A stretch of 64,000 nt of DNA from Syngnathus acus (GCF_901709675.1 NC_051088.1:16482193-16546192); one strand, 5' to 3'; numbered from the stretch's first letter, positions 44,501-57,581 are shown. Translations and numbers: made by a program. The notes: generated by a model not told the origin, from the sequence alone.

Positions 44501-46175
44501 CCTATTTCAACTCCAAAGTAAAGGTGTCTCCTTTGTAAAATTTAAATACATTTGAAATGGAATGTTGAAAATGTTCCACCTGCATGGTCTGCAATACAAC
44601 TGCACTAACATGATCGTAGTTCTTCCACATGCATGACTTCGAACATGGCGATGGGCAGTTGCTGGCTTGCTGTGTTTCTTCTTTTATATACCTTGGTGGA
44701 TCCATCGGTGCTATTTTGGAACCGCAGGCTCCTACTCAGATAACATTAGGTTATGTGCAGCATGGCAAACGTGGAAAGGATCAGTAATGCTAGCAGCACG
44801 AGATGCATCTACTGACAGAACACAACAGCCAATTGACGGTTGACAAAACAGCGCTGTGATTGGCCGAATCATTGTGTGCAGGTTTTTATGGTGACACGAG
44901 TTTTGAACGCAACATTGTGGAAATTCAATTTGTATTATTTTTCATTTTCCAGCCGTGATGTAGCTGCAGAATGAACAAGTTTTTATTTGACTTTTTTTCT
45001 CTCCAGATGTCTATCCGCAAAGACCCGTCCTCTGTGCGTATCCGTGATGTTCTACTGGAGATGAGACGCCATCGTATGGGCTTGATTCAGACTGCGGATC
45101 AACTTCGCTTCTCCTACCTTGCTGTCATTGAAGGTGCTAAATACCTCAAGGGAGATTTGTCATTGCAGGCAAGTGCTTTCCCACCATATTGTAGCAACAT
45201 TCAAGGCCTCTTCATGACTTCATGAATATTCACCTGTATTTTGTGTCTCCGCTAGGAATCATGGAAGGAGTTGTCAAATGAAGAAGATGATCCCCCTGAA
45301 TTCACTCCACCTCCCCTCCCACCTCCAAGAGATCCTCAGAATGGCAAAGTTGGGCCATCACTTTTTCCCATGAATGACGAGATTGTGCGACCGATTGAAA
45401 TCCACACTCTGGGGTAATCATTCAAATTGAATTGAAGCAATGAATAATAAAAATGCTCAATGTTTTGTTTAGTGTATTGGTTGCTTGGAAATGTCTAAAA
45501 CAACTTGCTGTCAAACACAATTAATTCTGTAAACAAGAAGTGGCTAGAATCACGAGTTGCAACATGACTCATAAGGAAAGTTTCAGCTTTTTTTAGTATA
45601 TTTTTAGGAACTTAAAATGCTTGCGGCTGTGGGAACACAGGCATCTTTAGGGGACAGGCAACTCAAACGATGAAGGAGCTACAATTTTTCATGAGTGATA
45701 TTGGGAGGCCAAATAGGACTGCGCACTTCTTAACCAGATGGCAACCAGTTCACGGCGTAGTCTGCCTTTTGTCCAAAGTCCGCTGGGATAGGCTCAGTTG
45801 CTCTTTAGACATGCTCAAAATGGTGTTTGAAAGTCAAGCCGTGGACAATGTGGGGTAATCAATCCTCTGCTACACTCACACAGGTCCTCACAAGACTCAG
45901 AGCTGCGAAGGAGGACCGCGGTCGCCCTCCAGTGCCCTCCCGATGGTGCCGCTCACCTTGACGGTCACGTGGAAGTCCAAGATCCAACCTCCAAATCTGA
46001 AACCAAAGCCCAGCCGCAGCACGACATGGAGCGGCATCAAGTGGACGAGGCCGTTCGGCAGTCGGTGGAAACATCCGCAGAGCCTGAGAATTGGTCTCCC
46101 CTCCTCGCCAACGTGTGCCTGTGCACGGCGCTGGCGCTCAGCGCTTACGTCTGCTATCGAGCCTTCTACCACTGA
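41527..46175 (+). CDS. ptpn1: Tyrosine-protein phosphatase non-receptor type 1 (PTP1B), 9 coding exons
   Basis: PTP1B dephosphorylates phosphotyrosine on insulin and leptin pathway kinases from the cytosolic face of the ER. Coding exons: 41527-41583, 42640-42730, 43183-43283, 43481-43579, 43656-43793, 43883-44092, 45007-45168, 45256-45413, 45884-46175, all in phase, giving 435 aa, the same length as human. The catalytic set is complete: WPD loop with Asp179, P-loop [11 protein letters not shown] with Cys213 and Arg219, and Gln260 in GLIQTADQ. The numbering is two less than human because the N-terminus is shorter. A proline-rich segment [11 protein letters not shown] follows the catalytic domain. 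A hydrophobic C-terminal anchor ([19 protein letters not shown]) places it at the ER. The intron after 45168 has a GC donor. Confidence 0.97.
44179..44260 (+). repeat. SINE-like repeat fragment in ptpn1 intron 6
   Basis: It begins 'gggctgcacggtggtag' and continues with 'actggtttgacag', resembling the head of a common teleost interspersed repeat. Heavily diverged. Confidence 0.4.
45735..45815 (+). repeat. SINE-like repeat fragment in ptpn1 intron 8
   Basis: 'tggcaaccagttcac...ccgctgggataggctcag' matches the tail region of the same interspersed repeat seen at 47.70 kb. Degraded. Confidence 0.5.
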
Positions 46176-48395
46176 TGTCTGCCTTCCTCCTCCTCCACTG
46201 ACTCGCCTGGCCAAATGTTGTTTTAGTCTTGGAAGCTCAGGGCCTTTTCAAGGTATTACGTCCTCCATTCGTCCGTCAACTTAAACACACAAAGCGGCGC
46301 CGTTTAGGGAAAAAAGAAAAGAGAGCCACAGAAATTGATAAAAGATGTAACTGAGAGATGGCAATTCAGGTTACCCCAGCTGTTGATTTGGTCAGTGCCT
46401 TGACATAGATGGCGGCTGACATGGCTGTTGTCATTGAAGTTCAATCCGTTTTGGCGTCATCAGCATAGCTATTATATACATTTGTTTGTTTGAATTACAT
46501 AATAATTTCCTTTATAATGTATGAAGGAGTCTTCAAACCACATAGGGGGAAAGATTAAAGTAAAGAAGACTATTCCTTTTCTTTCAGTGTGGCCCTAAAA
46601 TTCTTTTACACTCGTGTAATCTGACCAATGAAGTCCACTGCATCTTGAAGGCAGGAATACGCTTTAGAACGTAGCCAATCATATGGTCCAAACAGCTATG
46701 TCATATCTTTTTCCTCTATTTTTTTAAGCTGCGTCAAGTGGCGATCAGAATGGAGTTACACATTGGCTGAGAATTGAGTTCCAGCCATAAGACGGCATGA
46801 GCGGAAGCGCCACTGTGCCCACTAGAAAAGAGCTTGAGTCTGGGGTGACTTATCTGCCCTCTCTCCGTCAGTGGTCCATGTTGGCTTGCCATAGACACAT
46901 GCCATGGGCTCGTACAGTACGTGTATGTGTCAGTGTGTAGTTATTGGAGCCTTCGACTGATGCTTGAGTGACATCATCATAAAAAATATTAACATTTATA
47001 GACCCTGTAATGTAAAGTGGGAGATTTGTATGTTTGAAAAGAATTGCAAACACAGCTGTGGAGCATAGCGTTAACTTGTTTTTTCACCATTCATCAGGGG
47101 GGGGGAGGCGGGGAACTAAAGCAATTCCTAATCAAATATTTGAGCTTGGACATGAGCTGTCCCTCCCCCAGAATATTAGAATTTGAACATGGCGGCTTTG
47201 TAGCATCTTGTTACTGCGGTGTGGAAAAGCCTTGTGATGACCAGGTGGGGTATATTCCAGCCAGTGGGGGCTTGAAGCGATTCTGTTTTTCCAGCTCAAA
47301 CATGCTGCCGTGTGTAGGCATAACAAAGATGCTAGATTTTCCCAAGAAGTGAAGTTTTAGACTGACAGTTCGGTGGAGCATCGTTTCAGAGCATTGAGCA
47401 GGTGCCCGCAGTGATAGAGAGCGGAGCTTGATTTTATGTTTAAATTTTGAAGCTGCATTTTATATACTTCACCATTTTTTTATCGTTATTTGGCAGTGTT
47501 GTTAACAACACTCTGTGCTGTGTCATATTTTCATTTATTTACACTTTACAGGGACTTAAGGAAAATTAATGTGAACCAAGCTGCCTCCATTCGTGCATTT
47601 GTCATCTGAAACGCTTATCCTCATGGTTCTTTATTCTCGCTGCAGTCTCCCAACAGAAAATAGTTCCATTGGAGGGTACAAACTTTATTTTATAACTTCA
47701 ATTGACTGGCGACCAGTCCAAGGTGTACCCCGCCACTCGTTCAAAGTGACCTGGGATAGACTCCAGCTCACTCGTGACCCTTATATGGACATTAGCTTTT
47801 GATAATAATTGTTTTAAATGGTATGAATTGGGGTTCTAACTCTTGGCTGGAGTCAAGACGCCATAATGGTGGGTGGCGAGAAGTATACAGAGCCAAACTA
47901 CTTGCCAGCAATACAAACTCATCCAATTGTGTCACCTTTAACTTTTGAACAGGGAACCAGGGATAAAGAACCAAGCCAACACCAGCACAGAGAGAAAAAC
48001 AATACACTGTAGTAATATTTGGACGGTATCACCCTGAGCTGGAAATAATTTCAACGATTATATTGACTTTTCGCATGCTGCATTTGTGAATCGACAGGTG
48101 TGTTCTAAAGTGATATTAGTTATGCTGCTAGTATTCAACAAAATGAGTTGGACAGCTGTACATCTTTTTATTTGGAATGTATAATTGTCCTAAAGGTGGA
48201 TAAATAAATATATACACACACACACACACATTTCAAATCAGGTTTTTAGCGTGCTGATTTTTTTTGGTTCTGCTTAATCAAGGGATTCAACCTCAGCACC
48301 TCAAGTTCTCCTGTTTTCTATCCTGAGCTTAAAATGTGTATTTTTTTATATACATTTGTTTGACTTTTCAAATAAAGGATTATACTGCAGACTCT
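46176..48395 (+). other. ptpn1: Probable ptpn1 3' UTR
   Basis: Non-coding sequence from the stop codon to an AATAAA at 48371-48376. It contains a SINE-like fragment at 47703-47790 and a short CA run near 48213-48230. Other AATAAA-like words near 48202 could be used instead. Confidence 0.4.
47703..47790 (+). repeat. SINE-like repeat fragment in ptpn1 3' UTR
   Basis: 'tgactggcgaccagtccaa', 'gtaccccgcc' and 'gggatagactccagc' are diagnostic words of a common percomorph interspersed repeat. It is the best-preserved of the fragments in the window. Confidence 0.65.
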
Positions 48396-51300
48396 CTTTC
48401 ACTTTTTATATTTGTTAAGTTTATTTAATTCCACAAAGTAAGAACCTGACCATCTTTTTATACAACTTCATAGTCATTTATTACGCTTAAGTTAATGAGT
48501 TGTAAAATGTTGTTTGAGCTAATCTCTTTTTTGTTTGTTTATATACACAAATAATCATTGTAAATCTGCAGGGAGAATTAAATCCACTCCACAGACGTGC
48601 TTTTCTTTCAGAAGTTGTGAATCTGGGCTCGTTAAAGTATGTTGGTGTCGTATGCTGCTTTCCACACGGTGGCGCTGTTGAGCTATGCACTTACTGGCTT
48701 TAGATAGTTGACCACACTTTTCCTGTTGATTTACTGTGCCAACTGGGTTTTTTCAATCACTCTTTGCTGCTATAAAATACTAGTACTAGTCATGACGTTT
48801 TTTCTGTTGGCGTAACGCACATCGTAGGAATAAAAATAGAATGCATATAAAAAAAATACCCCTCTCTGTTTTAATACTGACAACGCAAGAACTCACCGTG
48901 ATTTAAAGTTGTTTCCCTTGAACAAAATACATTGCTAAAGCTGTATTTTATTAGCCCCCACCACGCTCCCCCGCCCTCTTTGTCCTTTTACTCTTGTGGG
49001 GTGCAAGAGATTTGGCAATCTACAACTTCCTGTTTGGGAAATAAGAGGCACACACTGGTACGTGCTGTACAGGAATGCAATTCAAACATAGTGAGTAATA
49101 GCACTCTCCGCCACCCCTCTACTGACGTCAAGCCTGCAAGATTGTACAGGCTGAACTTATCTGCAGTAGGAAAACTACAATCAAGGTGTGACCGCCAGGA
49201 CCGGAAGTCATCTGAAAGTGACAATGTGCTTGATATGATCTTCAACCTTACCATAGGTTTGGACTTTTCACCTTGTCCTCAAACAAGTGTCATAGGTGTG
49301 AGAAAATGGGATTGAATTTTGACACACAAATGTCAGACGTATCAAAAGGGCATGAAGGTCAAATGGGAATAGCAAAGGGGATGTCACTCCCCCTCTCCCG
49401 ATCCTGCCCCTGCCCTGTTGACTCCTCCAAACTCCCAATGTCCTGAGCTGTTTAGTTATTAACCTGGAACTTCCCAATAGCTGGCAAGCTGCGAAGGAGG
49501 AGGGCTTGGCCATCATTAGAATCCCTCAGTTCTTTTTCGTAGGAAGTCGGGATCAGGAAATTCCTGTATGCAACAGGAGCCTTTCCAAGTGTGACTGTGC
49601 AAAGTGTGAGTCATTATACGCTCGCAGTGGAAGCTGAATTTTACAAGGAAGTGAGTCCACTGTCATGTGTGGCATGTGTCTTCATGCCCCCACGCCACTT
49701 ATTTCGACATTTCAAAAACACAACAGGCAGTGTTGATGAGTAACTTCTTCATCTCTGCTTTCGTATTCTCGTCACCACATACAAGGTGTGTCAGAAAAGT
49801 GCCAAGACCGGTGACACAAAAGCTATACAAGTTACCCCTTGCTACTATATCACCGTTTTCCTTTCGCAACTTCACTGCATTGCTTTTTTTTTTTTTTTTT
49901 TATCGTAATTGTATCATGGATTACCAGATTTTTGGAGAATTTAGTGGTAATTATCTGTTTCTGCAGATTTATGTAGCAATAAGCGCAAGCATGCTGGAGT
50001 GCGTAAAATACAGAAAAATATAGACTACAGAAATTCCTGAAAAAAGCTAAAATGCAATGTGAATGCAAAGTACAACTAGTTACACCACTACGCATGTACG
50101 ATAAAATTAACATAAAAATAGTGCAAACATAAAACTGTTAAAAAAAATGTATAAAAACTGGTTTCTTGACATCCATGAGAAAAAAGACAAATAGCCAACG
50201 TGACTATGCACAGGCAAAAAGTAAACAGAAAAATAAGTCTGAAAGTGTGTCTACTTGAGTTCTGTTTTGTCGATATATATGTTGAATTATTAGTTTCATA
50301 TGATATATATGATCATTTAGATATGGCACTTTAAAGTGTTATTTATTATTTATATTTCCCTATTTTCATGTTTTAAATATGTTGGAAATAAAAATAAATC
50401 AAATCAAAAACATCGCTAGCTCATGCCTACTGCCATCATATAGTGTTGACATCTCAAACCTTTGCTTGCAAGCCAAATAAAAAAAAAAAGCCTGAACCTC
50501 AGTTCATACTTTGAAAAAGTCATAGGTAAAGTCACTTGTATACCTTTGGTGAAACTCGTCCTGAAACTTGTGTGACACACTGCGTGAGTAGCCAACCCTT
50601 GCCATTGTCTCGGATATGGTCCCGCCTCCCAAAAAGTCCCCCGGTAGCTCCTTATGAAAAGTCAGACAAAGACATTATGTTTCCACTCGTGCGTTCAGCT
50701 GAAGTTCAGCTAACAGAGATGATTCCTTGACCAAATAAGGCCTACACCGACCACACCCAACTCAAAGCATTCTCTTGGGAACTTCAAAGACCAATATGCT
50801 TTTCAAAAGTATCTAAGTATGCGCGAGAGTTCATTAATCAACTTACTACTTTTATCTGATGAACCTTTGGGGATTAGGCCAAGCTCTAACCTGTTCAGCT
50901 ATTTCAAACAAGTATTGTCTAAATGTCAATGTGTTACTCCTATGAACACTATACTGGAGTTGTTCTTGATAGGGTCTTTAAAATATCACTACTGATCGCA
51001 AAGACCCTTGGCAGATTAGATTGACATGGCAACATATTGAGACTGAAATCTGATTGGACCAAAAAAAAAAAAAACTATAGTGGAAGCAATGCAGCCAAGA
51101 GAAATGTTACAGAATGAAGAGAATAGACTTTTGGGGAATAAATATTTCAATTTCATCGAACAAACTTTAAAATTTCGGTTGTAAATGTTGGTAGGTGCCT
51201 CTAATAGGCTAATAGAAAAGATCTTGACCTCTATTTTAAGATAGTGATACAGTGAGATGAGTTTAATTTATTCTGTGACCATATTTGCATCTCAAATTAT

Positions 51301-53236
51301 CTTTTACTATTGAAATTAATGCATGTGCCTTTAATTCGTTCCAGCCTTCCCCCCCCCAATACAACAAAAATGTTGTCAGGTGTATTTTAATAAGAATAAT
51401 TACTAGCACTCAATGTCCTTTTGAGATAACTTTACTGCCGAGTTAAGCAATGTTTGACACATATTTGTCTTAAGTTGAAGGACATTGTGCTTCTGCCTGC
51501 CTTGACCTTCTGGGCGCACAGACATTGTGAATTCCCGCACACCCCTGTTTTTCTCAATTCATTTCAATGGTGTCAATTACAAGCATGTTTATGCCATTTG
51601 CAGGAAGGTCGGAGCCATATTCCCTACGAATGAGGGTCTTACTGTATTCTTTCATTGAGACACTTCAACTCCTCACAGGACATCAGCATCACACAAGTAT
51701 TTGTATTTCTTCGGAGAGGATAAAGAATCCATGCTGTAAGTATTGTTAGAATGTCTGTCTCATGTTTACACTGTTTGTGTTCAGTTCGTTTCTAAGAGGG
51801 TTATAGATCCTAATTAGCATTAGCATTAAGCTAGCAAACTGAAAGGCAAAAGCTATGAGGTTGTTTTAAATAAACAAGGTGTAATTCAGTTTGTTTTATA
51901 TTTAACATTTACATTCATATTTGACAGTAAGTCATCGTTTGTATCTCAATTTGGCGCTCACAACTCAGTGTGCATGTTATGCAAGCTGAAACGAGCATTT
52001 TATTGTGGCTTTGGCCTTAAATGCATGATTGTTTTTCACCTAGCAAGCATGCTTGTTTGTTTTCCTCGCTCACGACTCACTTGCGTCTGTGAAGACGCTC
52101 GCAGTTCCTGTCCTCGTCTGCTTGCCCGCACTCAGCAGCGACCACCAGGCGCAGATATTGGTGCGAGAGTCTGTGGTTATGTTGCCGCAGATTACACTCT
52201 TGCATGTAGGTCAACGCATCAATATGAAGAGTTTGAAGCTGGTGTTTCCCCCACAGTCCGCTTCGAGGTTCCCGCATCCTTCCTCTTGCAGATTGCTGCA
52301 AGGAGTGATGACGCTGGCGGGGACCGCATGTAAACAAAGCCCATGTCATCGATGTGTTCTTTTGACTTGTTGCTGATGTATTTTGGATCATAACAACAGA
52401 TGTGCACCAGAGCAGAATCACTCAACATGCCGCGGATTCTTTTTGAGAGGCGCGTGCCCACATAGTCTGTGACTGTCTGACATTCAATGAGGTGAAAGGT
52501 GAGACACAGTCAACGTGAGCATGGTCACATAGCCAAGTGTGTGAGTCTGCATGTGTGGGAGGGGTTGTGGTTATTGGAGACGCCCTTCTTGTTTTGGAAG
52601 CTGTCTTAAACGGCACATCACTTATTCCATTAAATACCAAGCTTTTGCCTATGATCAATCTGTAAAGGTTATCAAGAGAACTAGATTGTTTTGTATTGTT
52701 AGATGGAAATTTCTGCAAATACCAATCATCCATTCCAGTAAAAGGCAAAAGAATGTTTGCTCTCTACTTCATAAAAACAGAGCAAAAACACCAATAAATA
52801 GAATGTAAATCAATTTAATGCTTCAATTCTATTCTGGTGCTCCTTCTGATGTGCCTGCCTTGGCCACCAGGCGGCAGTACATTACAATCACACAGACAAA
52901 TGAAGAAGATAGTGGCTCTTTGTTTTTCTGGATTCACATTGTCACTATTGTCATTAAGTCAGTAAACTGTAATGACCCCCCCCCCTTTTTTTTGCAGATG
53001 ATCAAGAAGTGAGTATGGTGATATCGCACTACCCTTTGTGTTCAAATATCCGTTGCTTCAATTTACAGCGTCTGTTTGTTTTAGTCTGTTAGTGGAATTA
53101 AGCAACTTTGGGGGAAATTGTTCACTATTTGCCAGGGCCACTTATTGAAAAACAAAGTGAGTTAAGTTCATTGTCACGTAGTGTTTATATCTTTTACAAG
53201 TCAATGCAAAAAAAAACATAACTAAATCAAACGACT
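48396..53236. other. Gene-poor interval, left part
   Basis: No confident gene. It contains candidate regulatory motifs (CRE, ETS, kB-like and AP-1 words at 49.12-49.61 kb; a strong CTCF match at 52861) and one weak minus-strand open frame near 52219-52500 that I do not call a gene. The rest is AT-rich with mononucleotide runs. Confidence 0.5.
52861..52879 (+). promoter_or_regulatory. CTCF-like binding site (strong match)
   Basis: TGGCCACCAGGCGGCAGTA differs from the vertebrate CTCF consensus at few positions and keeps the full CCACCAGG-GGC core. It lies in the gene-free ptpn1-cebpb interval. Binding is inferred from motif only. Confidence 0.55.
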
Positions 53237-53292
53237 TGTGATAGGCTCCAGAACACCCTGGAACCGACAGCGCAGTACAAAATGGATGCACG
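53237..53292 (+). repeat. SINE-like repeat tail fragment
   Basis: 'gtgataggctccagaacaccctg...aaaatggatgcacg' matches the 3' tail of the interspersed repeat found at 47.70 kb. Confidence 0.45.
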
Positions 53293-53844
53293 TTTGGATT
53301 TTACTGACCCCAAGAGACATACATGCCACTTAATCACTGTTGTGAAAAGTCGAAGAAAGACTGACACAGGCACATAGTGTGCATTTGAAGGTTACACCCA
53401 CTGAAGTGACAAAAGGAAATCATGCGCAACTAATCAAGATGGAGGCCAACATAGCAGAAAGATTACAAAAGTAGTCAATCACGGCCTCGCCTGATGAAGT
53501 TTTACCAAATAAGTGAATGGGTATCTTCTGGTTGGAGACATGTTATATTTATTACAATTTCTATATCTCTCAGTAACATCTCTGTGCAATGTTTTTGTCA
53601 AGGTAGTCCAAAAATCAAGAATTACAGCACACTATTATTTTGTTTTCTTACTGAATACACAGAATTTTGAGGGGGAGGCCCTGTCTCGTACTAGTGAGCG
53701 ATTGGACATCTGGTCTGTGTAACTTTGGGCTCCTTAACATAAGTTGCAGTAACTTATGTCGTACCATTTTGAAAAAGTGCATGCAGACATATAGGAACTG
53801 ACGTGCCTTGTCATTTAGAACTGTACAATCTCAGCGGATATTTA

Positions 53845-54262
53845 GTACCGTATTTTCCGGACTATAAGGCGCACCTAAAAACCTAAAATTTTCTCAAAAG
53901 CGGACAGTGCGCCTTATAGTCCGGTGCGCCTTATATATGGACCAAATTCCTAAATTTAAACTGGCCCGAAGCATTGTGTCATGAAATCAATCATAAGTGG
54001 CCCGCTGAAGACTATGAATCATGAATCAAAAAGACTATGGATCATTATTTTGTGATTATAAAGTAATTGGTTGCGTCTGAAGTTGAAATAAAAAAGATAA
54101 AATGGAGAACGATTTGATTTGGATTAAAAATCTGACATGATGCATTAATGGTGCGCCTTATAGTCTGGTGCGCCTTATATAAGGACAAAGTTTTAAAATG
54201 GGCCATTCATTGAAGGTGCGCCTTATAGTCCGGTGTGCCTTATAGTCCGGAAAATACGGTAC
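53845..54262. mobile_element. MITE-like element with about 30-bp terminal inverted repeats
   Basis: The left end GTACCGTATTTTCCGGACTA continues into taaggcgcac. The right end is its inverted copy, ending in CCGGAAAATACGGTAC. Copies of 'gcgccttatagtccgg' recur inside, so sub-terminal repeats are present. Both flanks read TTA next to the element, a possible 3-bp target duplication as made by PIF/Harbinger-type transposases. There is no ORF, so it is non-autonomous. The family assignment is tentative. Confidence 0.75.
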
Positions 54263-55429
54263 TTAGAAGCATAGATCTCGGGTCAAAAGTTTCCAACATG
54301 GGGATGAATCACTACTTTTGCAACATGTATAAATGGCCACTATGTCTTTCTGCGATTGCCTTCCGTAATTCTCATGCCGTTTAGGAGAGCACATGGCAGA
54401 TTTGTGGAAAAAATGTTGGACCAATAAAGTTTGAAAACCCTTGATCGTTCTATCAACCATATAGTGATATACATTTTGAGACATGAGCCATGGTTTTAGC
54501 TTTTTTTTTTTGATTGATGAAATTATTTGCATTTGTTTAGATCAAGGATGTCCAAATCCGTTCCTCTCCTATCAGCATCATCAGCAAGTTCTGCAGGAGC
54601 CTGATATCGATCCTGATCATTTGGTGTGCTTTTACTGTAATTTTGCCTTCCAAATGCTTTCCAAAAAAGTGATTGTGCTATTAAAGTTTTCAAAACGTTA
54701 CCTGCGCTAAAGAAAGCTCGCTTGCTGCACCAGACGCTGTTCTTGGTGGGGAGATACAAGAAAAGCAGCATTCACTTGGCCACACCAGATTTGAGGTACA
54801 AGCGTGGTAACGTTAAGGAATGTACCGTACTTGACTATTAATAATCAATGAGTCCTGCTTGTCAAGATAAAACAGGATGTTTGTTTCATAAAATGGTGTC
54901 TCTGCTAATTTAGTAAAGTTTTCTTGGAGGAACAGAGCAATGAAAGGAACTTTCAGTCGCTGTCAGAATAGTTGAACAGAAGAGCCATGATGACAAATAA
55001 TCATTCACAGTTGACTCATTTAGTATTTGCTGATTGTGAATGTTTTCTTCATTAGAAGAAACCACACCTCGCCAGAATAGTCACAATTCCAATGATTTTT
55101 ACGCAAACGTTGACTAATGTCAATGATGACGGGGAATTCACTCAATCTCAACTCTTATTAAGGACTTTTGTTGTCCATGTACTTCCAATTCAGGATATTG
55201 ATTTAGATCATTTTGTCTGAATCAAATCGCATAAGGTTTCATGGTCAAATTTGTCGCTGACATGTTAATTGGCCCACATTGAAGGGGAAAACTTTTGAAA
55301 TACGATGGTGCCTTATAATGCAAAGAACTCGTCTTTTGAGTTTTACGTGATACAAGCCGACAGACGGGCGATTTTTGTTTTGACGTGTCCTTAATGGTAG
55401 CAGTGAACTCATTTCAACTTAATTCACAT
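54263..55429. other. Gene-poor interval, middle part
   Basis: AT-rich, no exon or RNA gene recognised. An AP-1-like TGACTCA occurs near 55013. Confidence 0.4.
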
Positions 55430-55632
55430 TAAAGAGGAAATCAACCCCCTTTTTATCCGTCTGCGGGGGCGGCCATTTTGCCACTTGCTGTCAACTGAAA
55501 ATAATAACACAGTTGCCAGGTATCAGGTCACAGCCAATCACGGCTCAGCTTAAAAAAACTGGCGAGTCACAAACGAAACATTAATCAGAAAGCTGTGTTT
55601 CAATTAGTTGGGCAGCACAAAATATATTATTT
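55430..55632. mobile_element. Fold-back element, copy B (internally deleted)
   Basis: The left arm 'aagaggaaatcaacccc' and 'ggcggccattttgccacttgctgtc' is followed by 'ggtcacagccaatcacggc'. The right end 'taatcagaaagctgtgtttc...gggcagcac' is the inverted counterpart of 'gtgcagcccaactagttg' in copy A. It keeps both ends but has lost much of the interior. No ORF. Confidence 0.65.
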
Positions 55633-57041
55633 ATTACAAACTATATAACTTCATACCATATGTTAATGTCATGTAGTTATAATAATAAAAGAAAATTCCG
55701 CAGGATAAATATGGTGCTCTTTGAGCATTCGCATACAAAGTCAAGATTCTGCATCACTTGATACACATACTGAGCATATGAAGAAATAAAAGCACGGGTC
55801 TTTAATATTCAAACTAACGTTCATTTTGCAAAGATGGTCTGATGTTACACAATAAATGGGCAGAGAAGCTTGCTGCGTAGTGACCGCAAGTCACTTCTGC
55901 TCCTCAGTTTTGTGTTCTCATCGTCATCTTCAGCCAAATAGCAGAAGTGGAGGGTGATGTTGAAACTTTGGTTCACTTCAAGACAGATCATGTTCATGGC
56001 CGTTTACCGTAGCTCAGGCGCTCGAGCTTCCCGTTAGAAGCCATGTTCAGGATGTCCGGTGCTCCTTTCATTTTGCACACGCAACTTCAGTCAAACACGG
56101 CAAAACACCAAATCACATATCTGCTCAAATGCAGTGCATTGAATCATTTCAATGTTAACTGTTAGCTTGGGCTTTTTTTTTTTCTTTCTCTCTGCTCTAA
56201 GAACTGGAACTGTTCAACATTTGCTTTCTATTTAACATCCACAAAACCACATTTCTTCAATGTTCTTAAACTAATTCCTTCCCATTAAAAGTTCCCTAAA
56301 ATGAAGGTTACAATATGAGTCACCGTGCTGTCCATGGAAAAAGGTTAGATTGTAGCATTCAACAGCTCCATCTTAATGAAGACTTTACATTTCAAAAAAT
56401 GGAGCTGAAGTTTCTACCACCAGTTATTTGCCAAGAATGACAGTGAAAGAAATAACACACATGTTATATTTGTGGACATATTTATAGCTCTCAATTCAAA
56501 CTAATTGTCATGTGACCGGACAATTGTTACTACAGTTGTATTTTTATTATTTCTACGTCCACACGTTACGCACTTCATGAGACGCTATTACACACCATTA
56601 ATATGTCACCAAATGTCACTGCCAAAAAGATTATACTTCCCACGTGAAAGTGTGCTCATGAACTAAAGCTATGAAGGTCCACTGCATAATCTAAAGGAGA
56701 CTATGAAACAAATAAAAATCATTCACAACAAAAGCTAAGATACTCTGAACTGAACGGTACCAACTTTGCGCAAGATAAACTAACTCACTAACTAACTGAC
56801 TGACTGACTGACGTAAACAAATCAACCAAGAGGGACTGCCCGATGACTTTTCTACTTTGCAACGTTCTCTTTACTTTCTGCACTTTACAGAGTATGGCGT
56901 TTGAGATCAGAATCTCAAGTGTAGTTGGCTTTTATTTGCACGTCAGACTAAAAATAACTGTGTTTTAGGAACTTATTTGGTTTGATTGCAAAAAACGAAA
57001 CGAGAAGTCATTTAAGTCAGACACATGATTTTTTTCAATTT
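55633..57041. other. Gene-poor interval
   Basis: No exon recognised. A short (ACTG)n run lies near 56795-56812. Confidence 0.4.
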
Positions 57042-57316
<275 letters not shown>

Positions 57317-57581
57317 AAATTTAACTGTAGTATTTCACTATTTAGGAAGGTACATGCTTATAGACGTGAAAAATCTTCACCGTCATAATTTTGATCAGAT
57401 GAGAGTGTCAGGTGTTCTTTTGCCTGTTTGCACTGCATTGTCATAGGATTTTTTTTCCCCTTGAGTTGGCTTGTGAGGCGCTGTGATGCAACGCCGAGGT
57501 TACGGACAAACACTGCCCACTGACGGTAAAACGAGGAGAGGAGGCCGGGCTAAACTTTCAAACAAGGAGGTCATCCTGTGT

